Of a stretch of 64,000 nt of DNA, positions 1 to 12,436 are shown in pieces. The notes under the pieces were generated by a model. That model was given only the letters and a program-made list of their open reading frames with translations. It had not been told where the DNA came from and did no database searches. The DNA comes from Sequoia sempervirens (Eukaryota > Streptophyta > Pinopsida > Cupressales > Cupressaceae), in NCBI GenBank assembly GCA_007258455.2, contig VDFB02321274.1, positions 1 through 64,000 on the forward strand, in the 5' to 3' direction. The stretch's first letter is position 1; each line of letters starts with the position of its first letter. The position numbers and the translations under genes were made by a program.

Positions 1-959
1 TTTAGAGAGCTTGGATTAATACATAAATGTCTAATTCTCTACTATTACAATAGGTAAATTATAACATTTTGATTAAGCATACATCTAAACTAGAAGTATT
101 CATTCAGTTACTTTTCCGCATAGAGAACCAATCCATAAAAGTCACTTAAATATCAAACCTACCAATTATACCTCTAAATTATGAATCTTACTAAAGAATG
201 TAATCCCCATTGAAATGATATGAAATGAAAGATTTGTAATAACGAGGCCAAAGCAACCTATGGGACCTAAGAGCAACACATGAACCTCTTAGGAATAGGG
301 AAATAAAGCCTTATAAAATTTGTAATCTCCTCTCAAGATCTGTTCTTCGACAATGAATTTTGATCAAGAAGTTTGCAATTTTTCCTACCCTTTCCTCCTC
401 AAACAAGGTGCTTAAATTGTCAAATTTCAAGGTCTCTTCCATAGGTGGTATGAATGTTGATGTACATTGATCACCCCATGACAAAGTGCCATATTGTCTC
501 CACCACTCACCTATTGAAAAATCAACATATTCTCTTTTCCCACTCCTCTTTAGGTATCAACCATATGTCAATTTCACATCTAAGATGATGTGAACTAGTC
601 CTTAATTGAGCTATCAACATTTTTCTTTCCACCTAATATCCACTCGTATGTAGGCTTTATCCTCATGGTTTTGTGTGGGATTAAATTCTTTGATATAATA
701 AGCTTTTTCTTGCCCTGTCTGTTTTTCCATGTTGTTGTGCATTACACACACACCCTGCTTGAGCCGAGGACCCCTTCTTTTGGTTTTGCTTTTCGTCGGG
801 TTGGTTTGCATTTATTTTTTCTTTTTTCCTTTGTCTATTGGTCTATTGCTCAAAGTTCCTTTAGATTTTGGATGTCTCTAGGAGGCCTAAACGATCTGCC
901 AAAGTTTCATTAAGTTTGGGCAAGTTGAAAATTTTCTTCGCGGGTTGTCGTCGTCGCAG
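1..959. other. Segment A of the tandem unit, no gene seen (partial copy)
   Basis: AT-rich unique-looking sequence with no recognisable protein, tRNA or LTR end. Short open frames here overlap on both strands and carry no known motif. It is nearest in sequence to the copy at 20855, and less close to those at 10420 and 31311. Its last part runs into the field of 222-bp monomers. Confidence 0.7.
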
Positions 960-1960
960 TCGGGATTGTCTATATCGTTTGTGTAAAGAAAGTTGATCGA
1001 GAGGATTTGTTTGTGGGATGCCATCATCATGCAGATCAAACTTAACATTTGCATATTAATGGCATCCCGGCATTCCTTAGGCCCACTTAACAACACCCTG
1101 AAGCATCCATTATTAGGTGTTTTAAAAAAATTGCATTTATTACTACATTTATTACCCATGATTCTATAAGGACCTTGTGGGAATTGCTATGCGGGAAGCT
1201 GTTTGCGGGAGGCCACCAACTTTAGGTTGTTTTGACAGTATATTTTCAAATGGCATCCGCCTCGATGGTTTTCGCACTAACACTTTCCACAAACCTTAGA
1301 AAAATGCATAAATGATAGTATCTTTAACTTTAATGCTTTCACATCCTTCATTTGAGTTCGAAGCACAGGATTTCAAGTGTTTAAATGCATGCGAATATCC
1401 CTTTGCAGGAAGCCACATGCAGATTGCCAATGTCCACAAGCCGTTTTTATGGACTATCTTTAAGCAACATCTATATGACCGGCTTCCACACGGTAACTTT
1501 TCGCAAGACCTAAAATAGTGGAAATTCACAAGTTTAATGCTTTGAAATTACTTTAATTTGATGTTCCCTCATGTAGAGTGTATTAATAATAAAAATTTGA
1601 TAAGTGTGGAACAATTGCGAAAACTTCATGGCAAGAAGCCATTTGCAGATTGACAAATCCTACAAGCCATTTTTACGGCATATAGTTAACTGGCATCCGC
1701 ATTGACGACTTCCGCATTGAGACTTTCAACATAACTCAAGATGAAAAATTCTACAAGTGTGATGCTCTTAAATATCTTTGATTCATATTTTCCACGTGCC
1801 TAAATGCATTTACATCAAAATAACTTAATGATTTTCTAATGCATAAATCTTAGTGCGGGATGCCATTTGCAGAATGTCATTGCACCGTCGCCATTTACGG
1901 AATGTCATTGGCACCCGCAAAATGATGGGACCCACAAATGGCTAGAATTATCTAGAAATG
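960..1960. repeat. Field of diverged ~222-bp tandem monomers (copy 1)
   Basis: The phrase GCGGGAAGCC and its variants recurs at about 1190, 1407, 1630 and 1854, a spacing of 217 to 224 bp. Each is followed by a TTTGCRGATTGCC-like phrase and, in most monomers, GGCATCCGC or GGCTTCC. The motifs GGCTTCC and GGAAGCC are reverse complements, so neighbouring monomers can form many short stems. The monomers have drifted strongly, so this is an old array. It lies directly upstream of the long gene. Confidence 0.7.
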
Positions 1961-2000
1961 GGTGAATCTAATGATTCCTCTTGGACATCTGATGCATTTA

Positions 2001-5000
2001 ATGAAGTTTTATGATGATCTAACTAATATTTTGCTTCTCCTTAATTCATTAAGGTACTTATTATGTGTTCTTTGTGCAAGATTTATGGAAAGGGTTGAGA
2101 AGATTGACAAAGTAGGGAAAGGCACTAGCAAAGAATGAGAAGGAGAAGGAAAAAATGAAATATGAATTTCACATAGTGGAGTGTACCTCTAAGATTGCGA
2201 TGCATTGGGAAAAAGTAACAGACACTGATTTGGGACAAATCAATATTGATGAATTCCGACAGCAGGTCTTGGTCCAGCCTAAGAATGAAAATGCATAGAA
2301 ACTAAAGAAGACTCTGGAATTTTATATGACTTCCTATATTGTTTACCTATTGGTAGGAAATTTTCCATATAAGGGGTTGAAGTGTATAGGAAATATTAGA
2401 TCAAGGAAAGGAAAAACTATTGTGTATGACTGCTATCAATGGTTGTAATACAAGAATTTCAAGAACTATAAGTGGGTGAATGATGTCTTTATCATGCATA
2501 TTCTTCGAACACTATCAAATGATTTCAGCAAAAGATTATCACATTGTGCTAAAGCTTTAATAAAGAACTTTGGGTACCGGTTCATCCAGTTCCCCAAGCT
2601 CACCTACTTAAGAATCGAAGCTTTCTTGGGGTTCCCATGTCAATTGCCTAGATATCCAAGTGATAGGATAATTCTGATAGAGCTCACATGAAAATTACAT
2701 GATTTACATATATTATTGCAATCAAAACATCATGTAGGAGTCCCTTATCCTATCACCTTTGGTCAAGGGTTATAGTCATATCTTACTGCCCTTTGTGTAG
2801 AATATTCAAAAAAGGAGATTTCAGAATATGATCTTGTGTTGCACAGCTGAGCGAGGAAGCATAGACCCTTGGGGAAGCTAAAGAAATAGGTTGAGGACAA
2901 CACTCTCACAAAGCACATATCAAGGACTTTTGGAAAACTGTGATGATGACCATGAGGTTCGTAAATGAATCTATATGAGAATGACAGCTGAAATTCATAA
3001 GGGCCTTGATTTTTTGTTGTCCCATACCAAGTGGTAGAAGATGATAATACCCTTGATGAAAAGGAATTTAATGTTGTTGCCAAGGCTCCCTTACCATAAA
3101 TTGATTGGTAGAGGATGAGGTAACAAATTTGGACACATTCATGTGCACAGTGATGAAACAAATGAAAAGTGGCTAGATGATCAAGTGGCTCAATTAGGAA
3201 ATAGGGTGTTGAACTAACATATGGAGAATGGGAAGAAGAAAGGGCTCTAGAAAGTGAAACAGAAAGTGGGGTTGAGGCTAGTTCATCAGGTGAAGCACTA
3301 AAATCTTTGCCATCCACTCAATCAAGAAAAAGAAAAGAAGTAGCGGAGAGACAATTGACTAAAAAATGGTTTATACTAGGAAGAGCGATTGGAAGGGCGA
3401 AGAGGCCAAAGAAGGCAAAGAAGACAAGAACCTTTATTCCTAAAATGGAGATGATAAAAGAAGATCCCTCTCCTCCCGAGGAAGATCCTAAACCACAATC
3501 ACCTCCACCATCCACTGTGCCATCCATTTCCACTCCACCTCTACTTCATGTATCATCCTTGCCTACTGTGGACATCTCAGTCCACCTCACCTCTACCCCA
3601 ACCACATTCGTGGTTGTGATTGACTCTTCCTCATCTACCTCATCTTCCCTGTCTTCCTCTTCGCTCCTAGCTCTGCAACCCATTTTCTCCACCTTTCCAC
3701 CCACTATGTCCACTATCCCTTTGGTACCAACCACTTTGCCTGAGTCCTTGTAGCTTATTTGCAAGATATGCCTCATAGTTTGTCAGATACTTTGTTGTCT
3801 TCAGAAGCAAAGCAATTGATGTCCCAAATGACTGTTGCACTACCAACTCCTCCTCCTACTAAGCCACCCAAGATGGAAGCTATTGAGAACATATGGGAGG
3901 AAATGCAAAAGAAAGGGAAAGAATAGCTTGAGGAGATGGTCGGTATAGTTGAGGAGTCTGTGGGATTGGATACAAATGATGATTATTACAAACATGTAGA
4001 TCAAGGATTGAAATTTTTTGACCTAAATGAAGAGGTTTTAGATGATGAAGGACAACAAACTCCAAAAGAGGGAGATTTCAGTGGGTTTGATGAGCACTTT
4101 AATGTGGAAGCATCCAATGAAGAACATGATAAGGAGCACAATGAAGAGGATATTCGAATACAAACCCAAGTGAAGAGGAACGTCATTCGAAAAAGGAAGA
4201 GGATGAACAAAATGAAGAGGAGCTCCAGGAAATAGATAAAGATAAAGATCAGTGTGATGAGGAAGCTCACTCAGAAAAGAGAGAAGATGATATGAGAAGG
4301 AATGAAGAAGAGGAAAATGTTGATGAAAGAAAGGTTGAATCTACTCAAGAAACAGGGGATGAGCATGATAAAGGGAAGGAAATAATACAAGAAGAGGAGC
4401 ATGTTGAAGGAGAAAAGAACGTTGACGACACTCCAAAGCAGGGGGTGATGAGCCATTGAAGGATCATGAGGACACTGAACATGAATTCGACACTACATCC
4501 TCTGATCAACAAACATAAATTTGTTTGTGGTTTGAGTAGAAATTGAGAAGTAAAGATCTAGTATCATCACTACCTATTGTGGATATCTTAGTCCACCTCA
4601 CCTATACCACCCCAAACACCTTTGTGGTTGTGATTGACTCTTCCTCATCTACCTCATCTTCCCCATCTTCCTCTTTTCTCCTGGCTCCACAACCCATTTT
4701 CTCCACCTTTCCACCCACTATTTCCATTGTCCCTTTGGTACCAACCACTTTGCCTGAGTCCTTTGTAGCTTATTTGCAAAAAATGCCTTAGAGTTTTTTG
4801 GAGACTTTGTTGTCTTCAAAAGCAAAGCAATTGATGTCCCAACTGACTGTTGCACTACCAAATCCTCCTCCTCCTACTGAGCCACCCAAGATGGAAGCTA
4901 CTAAGAAGATATGGGAGGAAATGCAAAAGAAAGGGAAAGAATAGCTTGAGGAGACCGTTAGTGTAGTTGAGGAGTCTGTGGGATTAGATACAGATGATGA

Positions 5001-5360
5001 TTATTACAAACATGTAGATCAAGGATTGAAAATTGTTGACCTAGATGAAGAGGTTTTAGATGATGAAGGAAAAAAAACTTCAAAAGAGGGAGACCTCAGT
5101 GGGTTTGATGAGAACTTTAAAGTGGAAGCATCCGATGAAGAACATGATAAGGATCACAATGAAGAGGATATTCAGGATACAAACCCAAGTGAGGAGGAAC
5201 GTCATTCGAAAAAGGAAGAGGATGAACAAAATGAAGAGGAGCTCCAGGAAACAGATAAAGATAAAGATCAGCGTGATGAGGAAGCTCACTCATAAAAGAG
5301 AGAAGATGATATGAGAAAGAATGAATAAGAGGAAAATACTGATGAAAGAAAGGTTGAATC
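2001..5360 (+). pseudogene. Truncated copy of the long unrecognised gene (copy 1)
   Basis: Starts at the conserved Met of the MKFYDDLTN phrase and follows the same path as the longer copies. First comes an N-terminal Lys-rich part, then a central phrase FYMTSYIVYLL, then RTLSNDF and YPSDRIILIELT. A basic stretch and a Pro/Ser-rich plus acidic module follow. Many stops and frameshifts interrupt it, more than in the other array copies. It is cut at the junction with the GAGGCCC segment inside the second module. A 504-bp in-frame block present in the copy at 57373 is absent. No function can be assigned. Confidence 0.75.
3550..5360 (+). repeat. Gene-internal ~1-kb modules, one full and one truncated (copy 1)
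   Basis: A module beginning at a TATCATCC phrase and encoding a Pro/Thr/Ser-rich part (DSSSSTSS) followed by a Glu/Asp/Lys-rich part repeats with a 1011-bp period: 3550-4560 and 4561-5360. The second copy is cut by the unit junction. One missing A near 4151, compared with the copies at 14202 and 24659, breaks the acidic frame here. Confidence 0.85.
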
Positions 5361-7245
5361 GAGGCCCTTCCCTGCTATTATAATAAAAAACATTCCCCAT
5401 ATAACCACCCAAAAATTAATTAAAATAATTAAAATATTTCTTTTATTCCTCACCAATCATCTCATAACTATCTCCCAAAAATCAATTTCAAATTAAACAA
5501 CTCTCAATTACTCTCTTCCCTCAATCTCTCAATTACCCAACCAACTTGATCCAAGCCATCCATCTTTCATCAAATCTCTATTATTGATCTCCCTCCTCAA
5601 AAACCTATAAATCCACCATCCATGAACCATTTTGATATCCTAATTCCATGTATCATTATGCTATATTTTTAATAATCAATCACCCTCATTACAATGCCAT
5701 GTTGTTGGTTCAAGAAACCAAATTCATCATTTTGAGTAAACCCACCATCATGGTGCAAGAAATATCAATTGGGTAAAATGCATTATTTTTATTCATTATT
5801 TGTTGATTTTTACGCTTAAATAGAGGTTGCATTAAATATTGAATAGGATTTCAATTTTTATTGTTTGAATCTCGTTTTGTTCACATTTTTATGTAGAGTA
5901 CTAATTTATTTATTGTAATCTCTTTCCAAGAAGTAATAAGCACATAAATTTTTAAATATTTAGCCAATCTATAATTTGTGTTGAATCATTAGATTATTCA
6001 TTGATCAAAAATTGATATCTTAGTATAAATAATAAATAAGATATCAACCATTAATTAATAAATAATCCAACAACATAAAAATAAAATTTGGATTAGCCAA
6101 ACATTTTAAAATACATGCACTTATTACCTCTGGAAAATATATTATGATTGTTAAATTAGGGAGGAAATCAATGGTGGGAAATGAAGATTTATTCCTTCAC
6201 ATTTTTAGGGAGGAAAAAAACTCTTAAAGTTTAAGCAATGTAAGTTGATTTATTTTGACATGTAGAATTTTCTACAAAATTTATATAAAAATTGAAGGTT
6301 ATTAGAACAATCATTTTATCAACTAAATACCCTTCATTAGACACTTGTAATCCATGCATGAATCATCGTGATTTATCTATTGATCACATTGGTGGGTAGT
6401 CTGATTTACTCCTCATATTATAACAACAACATCAGAAGAGACATTAAAAAGGTTTATAAAGTGAATAATTTTCACAAATTATAGACAATACCTCAAATTA
6501 TCCATGTAAACATATTTTTTTAATATTAGTACATGAACTCCATGCTACCTGTATTCTTTGTAACGATCAAATTTGATGCTCAGTATGCCCTAGGTTTTAG
6601 AGGGGCCATGAGAATAAAGAAGAGAAAGGAAAGTACAAGTGTTGTACATCACAACATAATGTTGGTAAGTCATGTTTGATGGTCTTATCTTCATAGTAGA
6701 ACTATGAGGTTTGTCTCTAACTTAGCCTACATTGGGGGCTAAAACACAACCCTTGAAAATCTAATTATGCATAATTTATAAGGTAAATCATATCAAAATT
6801 TAATTTCAAAGAAAAGATGGCCCCTAAAATAAGTTAGTATATAATATTAATGGTACATACTCTTTAGAATTTTTATGTAATTATAAACTTTAGGTGGTTA
6901 GGCTCCAATCAGGCATCATTTACTATGGTGAAACAATTCAATTTAAGACTTTAATAAAATACAATTTGGAAAATTTAACTAGTGTTAACTACATTTTTAT
7001 CAAAATGTAGTGATTTAGTTTCCCTTATAACTTGTCATATTAGCCAAAAATGGATAACTCAATTTGAACTATTTTCCATTCAAAAAAAACATAAAAAATA
7101 TCTATGCATTTGACTTGGGAAGAAGTGATAAAGTAAATGATTTTATAAAGAAATATACATGATTTATACAAGTAAATGATAGTTTGAAGGAGACCACAAT
7201 AAAATACAAGAAATGTGTTGATCTTGATTGGATAAAACAATAATT
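5361..7245. other. AT-rich segment C, early part, no gene seen (unit a)
   Basis: Very AT-rich sequence following the unit junction. A CCTATAAATCC TATA-like string lies near 5605, and the segment could be the remains of an LTR or leader of the chromovirus whose integrase end follows at 7246. I could not find a second LTR copy to prove this. No conserved protein is visible. Confidence 0.5.
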
Positions 7246-7680
7246 TGACGTTGGAAAGTTAATCCTAGCTCATTTGAGTAAGGAAAAGTTCCCAAAAGGA
7301 ACTTATAACATTAAAATGGAAAAATAATAGAACTTCTAAGATTTTGAAGAAGCTTGCAAGAAATATGTACAAGATGGAGTTTTTGGAAGGAGTAAATATC
7401 TTTGAAATCTTCAACAAATTGTCGATTTGTATCCTTATTATGAAGGAGAAACAAGTGGATGTACAATTACAACTTTATAGTTTTCAATGGAGGATTGGGT
7501 ACAATAGTTGCTTGAAAAGAAAATGGATGAAGTATAGAAGCGATGATTGACTCTAGAGTAACTGAGAGTACAAGAGGGAAAGAGTACAACAAATTAAATT
7601 AGTGAAATGGAATAACAAGACACCCAAAGATGTAACATGGTTGAATAAATCTAAAGCTACTAAGCTTGGAATTTAAATTC
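7246..7680 (+). pseudogene. Decayed chromovirus integrase C-terminus and chromodomain (unit a)
   Basis: Fragments in shifting frames match the end of Ty3 chromovirus polyproteins: KEKFPKGTYN, then LARNMYKMEF, then DLYPYYEGETSG, and finally a chromodomain-like WNNKTPKDVTWLNKS. These are hallmarks of the integrase tail that binds host chromatin in Ty3 elements. At least three frame changes and several stops are present, so the fragment is dead. The upstream pol domains are not recognisable, so only the 3' end of an element was trapped in the unit. Confidence 0.7.
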
Positions 7681-9779
7681 AATAGTTCATGAAATATCCA
7701 TCAACATGAACTCATCGTTCATCTTTTTTATCTGATGTGTGTGATGTAGGAGCATTTGAATCAACAAGTGACTCACATCACTAAAAACATTATAGGTTAC
7801 ATTTGAATAAAAAAATAACTTTCTTTAGTTTTGGTTGCTTTTGTCTGTTTGGATTTCTTCATATTTGCATATTTAGAAGATTGGTATAGGTTGCCGCTAA
7901 TTAGGTGCAAGTCATTATAGATTGGATACATGTTGCTATAGATTGGGTAAAAGTTGCCTGTAGGTGTTCTCTTCAGCTACATGCCTACTTGTAACTTTGA
8001 TACAAATTAGTTGCAAGTTACCTACAAGTGAGCTACATGCTACAAGAGTCTTGAAATTTTGTGCCTAAATGGTAAAAGTCTCCCAAGAATATTTTTCCAA
8101 CTTCCTTTTGGCCTTTGGGTGACATTCTTCTCCTAAGATTAATTTTGGAGTGATTTTTCATTCTATACAAATATATGATAAACAATGGAATAAATACAAT
8201 GTGGTTATATATGCTTTGTAGAGTTGTAATTTCACTGCTTCACTTGTTTTTGAACAATTTGAGTGCTCACAACATGACATGGATTATGGAATTTGGTGTA
8301 TGTAGTTTAATATCTTCTTGAAAATTATTAAACTTCCCCAAATGGTACCAAATAGTGCCTTTTTTTGTTCTAGCAATGCTAGGTCATCAAAATACCATCT
8401 TTTGGTATGTATTCATGATCTCAACTATGAATGTTCACCTTCCTTTTATTTTGCAGTTGTTCTTATTCTTTAGGATAATATTTTTCTTGGAGAACGGTTT
8501 TTTGGTAGTAATTGGGGCATAATCTTGGGTAGCTAGATAAAATTTCTTGTTTAGTTATTGTGTGCCCAACACATGGAGCTTCTTTGACATCATGGAGTGG
8601 AAGTTTTGGTTCAAGAAAAGGAATGCACAATTGAGTGAGAGTTAACATAAAAAAGTGGAATATTTGGGGAAAAAGAGAGGTTGTGCTATAGTGGAAAGTG
8701 TGGGGAAAAAGAAAAGTAGAGACATGGGAAAATAGAGGGGGTGCAATATGATAGAGAATCATCCATATAGGAAAAGAGTAATTCATTTTGATTCATTCGC
8801 GTATTATGATGATAAGGCTCAAAGGAACATGTTTGTAAGCTAATCTAAGGTACAATTCTCAATTTAATGCAATTATTGTTCGATTTTCTTGATGTGTATA
8901 ACTATTGGCAAGTATTAGATTGCTAGGTTTAGGTCATTCTTCATTGAACACCCTTACCTAAACTATATTATAAATGTCGACCACTACATTACCCTTGTTT
9001 GATATTACTTTTAGCAAAATAAATAGTTATAGTTAATAGGTAAATTCAATAAAACTTATGCTCTTAGAGTAGTTATATATAATGGATTATAAATTATATT
9101 AACAAAATATCAATTGTTATTATATTAGGATTTAACTTGTTTGATTGTACTTTTATAACTTTTGTTTTGTTAAATAGGTTGGAGAAGCCTTATAAATATG
9201 AATAAGCTTCATAAATATGCAAAGGCTTTTCTATTGATTGTTAGGGGAGATGATATAATTGTGAACTTTTATTTATTTTGTTGTAATTAATATGTAGTAT
9301 TAAGAGAACTAGTTTTCACAATATATATTAGTAATTTATAAAATATTTAAAAAATATATATTAAATTTTAATGACTTTTTGGTTTAGTTTTGGAACATAA
9401 TGTGGTTTGTTATGAGAGAAAACTTAGATAATATAATAAAGGTTGCAGATGCCAAACTACATATATTAGTTCATAATGTTAAAAAAATTGAGTTGTTAGA
9501 GAAAGATCAAAGGGGGTCAAAATAGAGTGAAATGATACAAAAAGTATTAGTTGTTTCACATTATTTTTGATGAGTTAAGCATCATTTATAAAGCATTGTA
9601 CCCTTACACAAAAGGCCCCAAGGGCAAAGAGTTAAAGCAATAAAAAGTCCAAGGTCACAAGCTACAAATCGACCAGTAATAGTCAAGTCATTTTTTTGGT
9701 GTTAAGTTGAATAGCTTATAGAAAAACTTATCAAGGATCAAGTTTTGTTGGGTGCTTCTTACCGAGTTATATGCTTAAC
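7681..9779. other. Segment C, late part: non-coding, short inverted repeat (unit a)
   Basis: Follows the chromovirus remnant and is probably its 3' LTR plus flank, although no matching 5' LTR was found. At about 7986-8034 the arms CTACTTGTAACTT and AAGTTACCTACAAGT form an imperfect hairpin. A TATAAATATG string lies near 9194 within another small inverted repeat (GAAGCCTT and AAGGCTTTTC). A 107-codon minus-strand open frame at 8463-8786 has no recognisable motif and is not called. Confidence 0.5.
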
Positions 9780-10400
9780 AACATTAAGAATGAGGCTAAG
9801 ATTGCACTCCATTGTATTTGGATGAATTTAGTGGAATGCATGTCTTGGACAAATTTGACAGATCATATATATCCCTTATAAATTGAGTAGAGGATTGTGT
9901 CATTGGAAAAATTCGATGAGATGCATACCCTTTAAAAGCTAATGCTAGTATGTGGATGCATACTATCTCTTATGGAATAGGCCATGACTATGCCTAAATG
10001 AATTTGGTGAAATTCCTATCCCTTATAAGTTAGGTTTGGGGTTCATATGCATATATGCCTTATGGGATGAGGCTAAGATTATGCCCAATTGAATTTGGTG
10101 GAATACATACTACCAAAGTTGGGATGTAAATGTATACTACCTCTTCTAAGATGAAGTCATGCTTATGCCTAAATAAATTTTATGAAATGCATTCCCCTTA
10201 TAAACTAAATATAACAAAATGAATATACATTGTAAAATGAGTCTAAAATTGTGCCTAAATTTTTTTACAAGAGTACATTCTCCTTTGTACCACTTTCTTA
10301 TAAAGTAATGCTAAGCTTTACAAACAAATTTTAAAGTAAATATCCCTTACAAGATGAATCCAAAATTATATGAATTATAAAGTGGCACACATTTTTATAC
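9780..10400. repeat. Degenerate tandem repeat of roughly 80-95 bp (unit a)
   Basis: The phrase GATGAGGCTAAGATTATGCC and its variants recurs at about 9788, 9977, 10069, 10150 and 10228, each followed by AATTGAATTTGGTG and a CCCTTATAA phrase. Copies are strongly diverged. The same block is present at about 20210 and 30675. Confidence 0.6.
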
Positions 10401-10419
10401 ATGTAAGGTGTAGAGTCAT

Positions 10420-11379
10420 TTTAGAGAGCTTGGATTACATAAATGTCTAATTCTCTACTATTACAATAGGTAAATTATAACATTTTGATTAAGCATACAT
10501 CTAAACTAGAAGTATTCATTCAGTTACTTTGCCACAAGCATAGAGAACCAATCCATCAAAGTCACTTAAATATCAAACCTACCAATTATACCTCTAAATT
10601 ATGAATCTTACTAAATAACGTAATCCCCATTGAAATGATATGAAATGAAATATTTGTAATAACGAGGCCAAAGCAACCTATGGGACCTAAGAGTAACACA
10701 TGACCCTCTTAGGAATAGGGCAATAAATCCTTATAAAATTTGTAATCTCCTCTCAAGATCTGTTCTTCGATAATGAATTTTGATCAAGAAGTTTGCAATT
10801 TTTCCTACCCTTTCCTCAAACAAGGTGCTTAAATTGTCAAATTTCAAGGTGTCTTCCATAGGTGGTATGAATGTTGATGTACATTGAGCACCCCATGACA
10901 AAGTGCCATATTGTCTCCACCACTCGCCTATTGAAAAATCAACATATTCTCTTTTCCCACTCCTCTTTAGGTATCAACCATTTGTCAATTTCACATCTAA
11001 GATGATGTGAACTAGTCCTTAATTGAACTATCAACATTTTTCTTTCCACTTAAAATCTACTCTTATGTAGGATTTATCCTCATGGTTCTGTGTGGGGTTA
11101 AATTCTTTGATATAATAAGCTTTTTCTTGCCCTGTCTTTTTTTCCATGTTGTTGTGCATTACACACACACCCTGCTTGAGCCGAGGACCCCTTCTTTTGG
11201 TTTTGCTTTTCGTCGGGTTGGTTTGCATTTATTTTTTCTTTTTTCCTTTGTCTATTGGCCTATTGCTCAAAGTTCCTTTAGATTTTGGATGTCTCTAGGA
11301 GGCCTAAACGATCTGCCAAAGTTTCATTAAGTTTGGGCAAGTTGAGAAAATTTTCTTGCGGGTTGTCGTCGTGCAGAAG
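10420..11379. other. Segment A, no gene seen (second copy)
   Basis: Equivalent of positions 1-959. It is almost identical to the copy at 31311 and clearly different from those at 1 and 20855: it begins TTGGATTACATAAATG where they have TTGGATTAATACATAAATG. No coding feature is recognised. Confidence 0.7.
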
Positions 11380-12395
11380 TCAGGATTGTCTATATCGTTT
11401 GTGTAAAAGTTGATGCGAGGATTTGTTTGTGGGATGCCATCATCCTGGCACAGTCAAACTTGGCATTTGCATGTGTGGCATCAGCATTCCTTAGGCCCGC
11501 AACACCCTCGGCATCCACGTATTAGGTTTCCACAACTAGGGTTTTCGTTCGCGTGTTTTAAAAAAATTGCATTTATTACTACATTTATTACCCATGATTC
11601 TATAAGGACCTTGTGGGAATTGCTATGCGGGAAGCTGTTTGCGGGAGGCCACCAACTTTAGGTTGTTTTGACAGTATATTTTCAAATGGCATCCGCCTCG
11701 ATGGTTTTCGCACTAACACTTTCCACAAACCTTAGAAAAATGCATAAATGATAGTATCTTTAACTTTAATGCTTTCACATCCTTCATTTGAGTTCGAAGC
11801 ACAGGATTTCAAGTGTTTAAATGCATGCGAATATCCCTTTGCAGGAAGCCACATGCAGATTGCCAATGTCCACAAGCCGTTTTTATGGACTATCTTTAAG
11901 CAACATCTATATGACCGGCTTCCACACGGTAACTTTTCGCAAGACCTAAAATAGTGGAAATTCACAAGTTTAATGCTTTGAAATTACTTTAATTTGATGT
12001 TCCCTCATGTAGAGTGTATTAATAATAAAAATTTGATAAGTGTGGAACAATTGCGAAAACTTCATGGCAAGAAGCCATTTGCAGATTGACAAATCCTACA
12101 AGCCATTTTTACGGCATATAGTTAACTGGCATCCGCATTGACGACTTCCGCATTGAGACTTTCAACATAACTCAAGATGAAAAATTCTACAAGTGTGATG
12201 CTCTTAAATATCTTTGATTCATATTTTCCACGTGCCTAAATGCATTTACATCAAAATAACTTAATGATTTTCTAATGCATAAATCTTAGTGCGGGATGCC
12301 ATTTGCAGAATGTCATTGCACCGTCGCCATTTACGGAATGTCATTGGCACCCGCAAAATGATGGGACCCACAAATGGCTAGAATTATCTAGAAAT
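11380..12395. repeat. Field of ~222-bp monomers (second copy)
   Basis: Same monomer series as at 960-1960. The first part is longer and cleaner here, including GGCATCAGCATTCC and a TTCGTTCGCGTG string that the first copy lacks. From about 11560 onward the two copies are nearly identical. Confidence 0.7.
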
Positions 12396-12436
12396 GGGTG
12401 AATCTAATGATTCCTCTTGGACATCTGATGCATTTA

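Noticed and set aside
665..913. 82-codon plus-strand frame in segment A, conserved at 11082 and 31973
   Set aside because: Conservation equals that of the surrounding non-coding sequence, it overlaps a minus-strand frame of similar quality, and it is truncated in the third copy.
1296..1529. Overlapping 77- and 68-codon frames on both strands in the monomer field
   Set aside because: Both strands are open because the monomers are self-complementary and low in stops; no domain is present.
960..1960. CRISPR-like short repeats
   Set aside because: Repeat-to-repeat distance is about 222 bp, the repeats are degenerate and there are no regular spacers; the context is a plant genome.
4001..4456. 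Hydrophobic minus-strand frames (Leu/Phe/Ile-rich), repeated in every unit
   Set aside because: They lie antisense to the Glu/Asp/Lys-rich module. GAA, GAT and AAG codons read backwards give Phe, Ile and Leu codons, so apparent membrane proteins arise automatically.
8463..8786. 107-codon minus-strand frame, also at 29354-29677
   Set aside because: Present in only two of three copies, broken in unit b, and without any known motif; the two copies agree only because their surrounding DNA is identical.
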